Source of the DNA: Bacillota bacterium
Lineage (GTDB): Bacteria > Bacillota > Clostridia > Christensenellales > Aristaeellaceae
NCBI GenBank assembly: GCA_023411395.1
Contig: JAEYOV010000028.1
Location: 1 to 53,476 of the forward strand
Length of the DNA stretch: 53,476 nt
Direction of reading: 5' to 3'
The notes below the pieces were generated by a model that did not search any database, had not been told where the DNA came from, and saw only the letters and a program-made list of their open reading frames with translations. Each line of letters starts with the position of its first letter. Position 1 is the stretch's first letter. Of the stretch, positions 52,498 to 53,476 are shown one piece after another. A program made the position numbers and the translations under genes.

Positions 52498-52526
52498 TTG
52501 ACAATGCAGGTGCTTTCGTGTACAAT
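52498..52526 (+). promoter_or_regulatory. Promoter of the tRNA cluster
   Basis: TTGACA (52498-52503) and TACAAT (52521-52526) with a 17-base spacer lie 33 bases before the first tRNA. Confidence 0.8.
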
Positions 52527-52559
52527 ACATTTCGTCGCTCGCAAGATGCGGCTGTATAG

Positions 52560-52636
52560 CGGGGTGTAGCGCAGTCTGGTAGCGCACGTGCTTTGGGAGC
52601 ATGGGGCCGGGGGTTCAAATCCCTTCACCCCGACCA
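52560..52636 (+). tRNA. tRNA-Pro (TGG)
   Basis: Acceptor CGGGGTG pairs with CACCCCG; the anticodon loop TTTGGGA gives TGG. The 3' CCA is encoded. Confidence 0.96.
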
Positions 52637-52663
52637 TAATGCCTTCTCCCCGAGTTTTGACAG

Positions 52664-52738
52664 GGCTCCTTGGTCAAGCGGTTAAGACACCGCCCTTTCA
52701 CGGCGGTAACAGGGGTTCGAGTCCCCTAGGAGTCACCA
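52664..52738 (+). tRNA. tRNA-Glu (TTC)
   Basis: Acceptor GGCTCCT pairs with AGGAGTC (one G-T pair); stem CCGCC with loop CTTTCAC gives anticodon TTC. The 3' CCA is encoded. Confidence 0.96.
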
Positions 52739-52755
52739 TCCTCCCCTGGCGGTAT

Positions 52756-52832
52756 GGGCCTTTAGCTCAGTTGGTCAGAGCGGCCGGCTCATAACCGGTT
52801 GGTCCGGGGTTCAAGTCCCTGAAGGCCCACCA
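52756..52832 (+). tRNA. tRNA with CAT anticodon (elongator Met or Ile2)
   Basis: Acceptor GGGCCTT/AAGGCCC is fully paired, so it is not the initiator. Loop CTCATAA gives CAT. Whether it is methionine or lysidine-modified isoleucine cannot be read from sequence alone. Confidence 0.92.
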
Positions 52833-52839
52833 GCCTAGT

Positions 52840-52916
52840 GGCCCGGTAGTTCAGTTGGTTAGAATGCCAGCCTGTCACGCTGGAGGTCGAGGGTTCGAGC
52901 CCCTTCCGGGTCGCCA
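52840..52916 (+). tRNA. tRNA-Asp (GTC)
   Basis: Acceptor GGCCCGG pairs with CCGGGTC; loop CTGTCAC gives GTC. The 3' CCA is encoded. Confidence 0.96.
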
Positions 52917-52950
52917 CTTTCTTTAACGGGCCTTGAACTAGGAGCAGCGC

Positions 52951-53026
52951 GCTGACGTAGCTCAATTGGCAGAGCAGCTGATTTGTAATCAGCAGGTTGC
53001 GGGTTCAAGTCCCATCGTCAGCTCCA
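52951..53026 (+). tRNA. tRNA-Thr (TGT)
   Basis: Acceptor GCTGACG/CGTCAGC is fully paired; loop TTTGTAA gives TGT. The 3' CCA is encoded. Confidence 0.96.
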
Positions 53027-53078
53027 TCCCCCTTTTCGGGGCGGTTACCGGGTCCTTCCCAATTGAACATACTCTCAT

Positions 53079-53163
<85 letters not shown>

Positions 53164-53169
53164 TCTTCT

Positions 53170-53256
53170 GCGGGAATGGCGGAATTGGCAGACGCGCTAG
53201 ATTCAGGTTCTAGTGAAAGCAATTTCATGGAGGTTCAAGTCCTCTTGCCCGCACCA
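53170..53256 (+). tRNA. tRNA-Leu (CAG)
   Basis: Stem CTAGA-loop TTCAGGT gives CAG, with a long variable arm. Acceptor GCGGGAA/TGCCCGC has one A-G mismatch at the sixth pair. Confidence 0.9.
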
Positions 53257-53263
53257 AACAGTA

Positions 53264-53310
53264 GAAATCCGAACCCAAAGCCGGTAGGCGAAGGGTTCGG
53301 ATTTCTTTTT
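53264..53310 (+). terminator. Terminator of the tRNA cluster
   Basis: GAAATCCGAACCC (53264-53276) pairs perfectly with GGGTTCGGATTTC (53293-53305), followed by a T run. Confidence 0.92.
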
Positions 53311-53371
53311 GTGTTCGGTGATATGTGATGTCAATCTACTGTTATAGGCATCACGCCCGAGCGCCACCCAA

Positions 53372-53428
53372 GTAAATATCCTTGATAGTTGATGCCAAAC
53401 GAAACGAATTTTAAGAAAGGATATTTAC
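53372..53428 (+). promoter_or_regulatory. Leader hairpin covering the ribosome site of the edge gene
   Basis: GTAAATATCCTT (53372-53383) is exactly complementary to AAGGATATTTAC (53417-53428). The right arm contains AAGGA, the ribosome site of the ATG at 53430, so folding would block translation. Confidence 0.65.
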
Positions 53429-53429
53429 A

Positions 53430-53476
53430 ATGAAAAACGAAATTACTTATACCGAACATAACGGACTTTACTACCC
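53430..53476 (+). CDS. Partial gene running off the window, possibly TnpV-like mobile-element protein
   Basis: Only the first 15 codons are visible (MKNEITYTEHNGLYY). The short ITYTE-NGLYYP pattern resembles the N-terminus of TnpV-type proteins carried on Clostridia transposons, but this is too little sequence for a firm call. The DNA is AT-richer than the rest of the window and lies directly after a tRNA cluster, which suits an inserted element. The start has AAGGA about nine bases before, inside a hairpin. Confidence 0.4.
   Translation, partial: MKNEITYTEHNGLYY

Noticed and set aside
52756..52832. Initiator tRNA-fMet
   Set aside because: The first acceptor pair is G-C; initiator tRNAs have an unpaired first position, so this CAT tRNA is elongator Met or Ile2.

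Overview
The window looks like the chromosome of an anaerobic, moderately GC-rich, spore-forming member of the Bacillota (Clostridia-like). Four things point this way: strong GGAGG-type ribosome binding sites throughout, a CwlD-type spore-cortex amidase, an anaerobic hybrid-cluster protein with a Cys-X2-Cys-X8-Cys-X5-Cys iron-sulfur motif, and the rpsF-ssb-rpsR operon followed by a dense seven-gene tRNA cluster. No rRNA, CRISPR array or prophage is visible. Gene naming rests on reading motifs by eye; no database search was run.

Layout from left to right. 1-1587 is an ABC-2 type exporter pair. 1665-10683 is a plant-polysaccharide (xylan) block: a galactose-binding-like cytosolic protein, xylose isomerase, an intracellular GH3 beta-xylosidase, a LacI regulator, and a sugar ABC importer (binding protein plus two permeases) that lacks its own ATPase. 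10909-15827 holds a large secreted Cys-x-x-Cys repeat protein and a MalT/LuxR-type ATPase regulator. 16211-19787 is a TetR-controlled ABC/FtsX exporter with tandem palindromic operators. 19880-25342 carries a GT39-like membrane glycosyltransferase, then hcp divergent from a Crp/Fnr regulator that is translationally coupled to an alpha/alpha-toroid protein. 25369-29861 holds CorA, an EamA exporter divergent from a MocR regulator, and a methyltransferase.

30047-36751 is a signalling block. An orphan Spo0A-like receiver overlaps tail to tail with a 1090-residue 7TM/PAS/GAF histidine kinase. Next comes a classical OmpR-type two-component system divergent from a secreted ferritin-like protein, with mirrored 12-bp motifs in the shared promoter region. 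36952-44957 is mixed: a VOC protein, an unknown beta-rich protein, an Lgt-like membrane protein, a small DUF4190-like protein, an archaeal-type glycerol-1-phosphate dehydrogenase, a YczE-like protein, a single-chain aconitase and a CHAP cell-wall hydrolase. 45033-48895 has sfsA with a VanW protein, class II fructose-bisphosphate aldolase, a five-hairpin intergenic array and cwlD. 48896-49531 has no gene but carries a tight cluster of DnaA-box-like sequences next to rpsR-ssb-rpsF, and is a candidate origin region or DnaA-binding locus. After a metallopeptidase and an esterase, the tRNA cluster (Pro, Glu, Met/Ile2, Asp, Thr, Tyr, Leu) ends at a strong terminator. A lower-GC segment follows, with the start of a possibly mobile-element gene that runs off the edge.

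The best candidates for something not yet described are the DnaA-box cluster, the ferritin-like protein/two-component trio with mirrored operators, the orphan Spo0A-type receiver with its overlapping kinase, the Crp-toroid operon facing hcp, and two leader hairpins that would hide ribosome binding sites (1607-1659 and 53372-53428).
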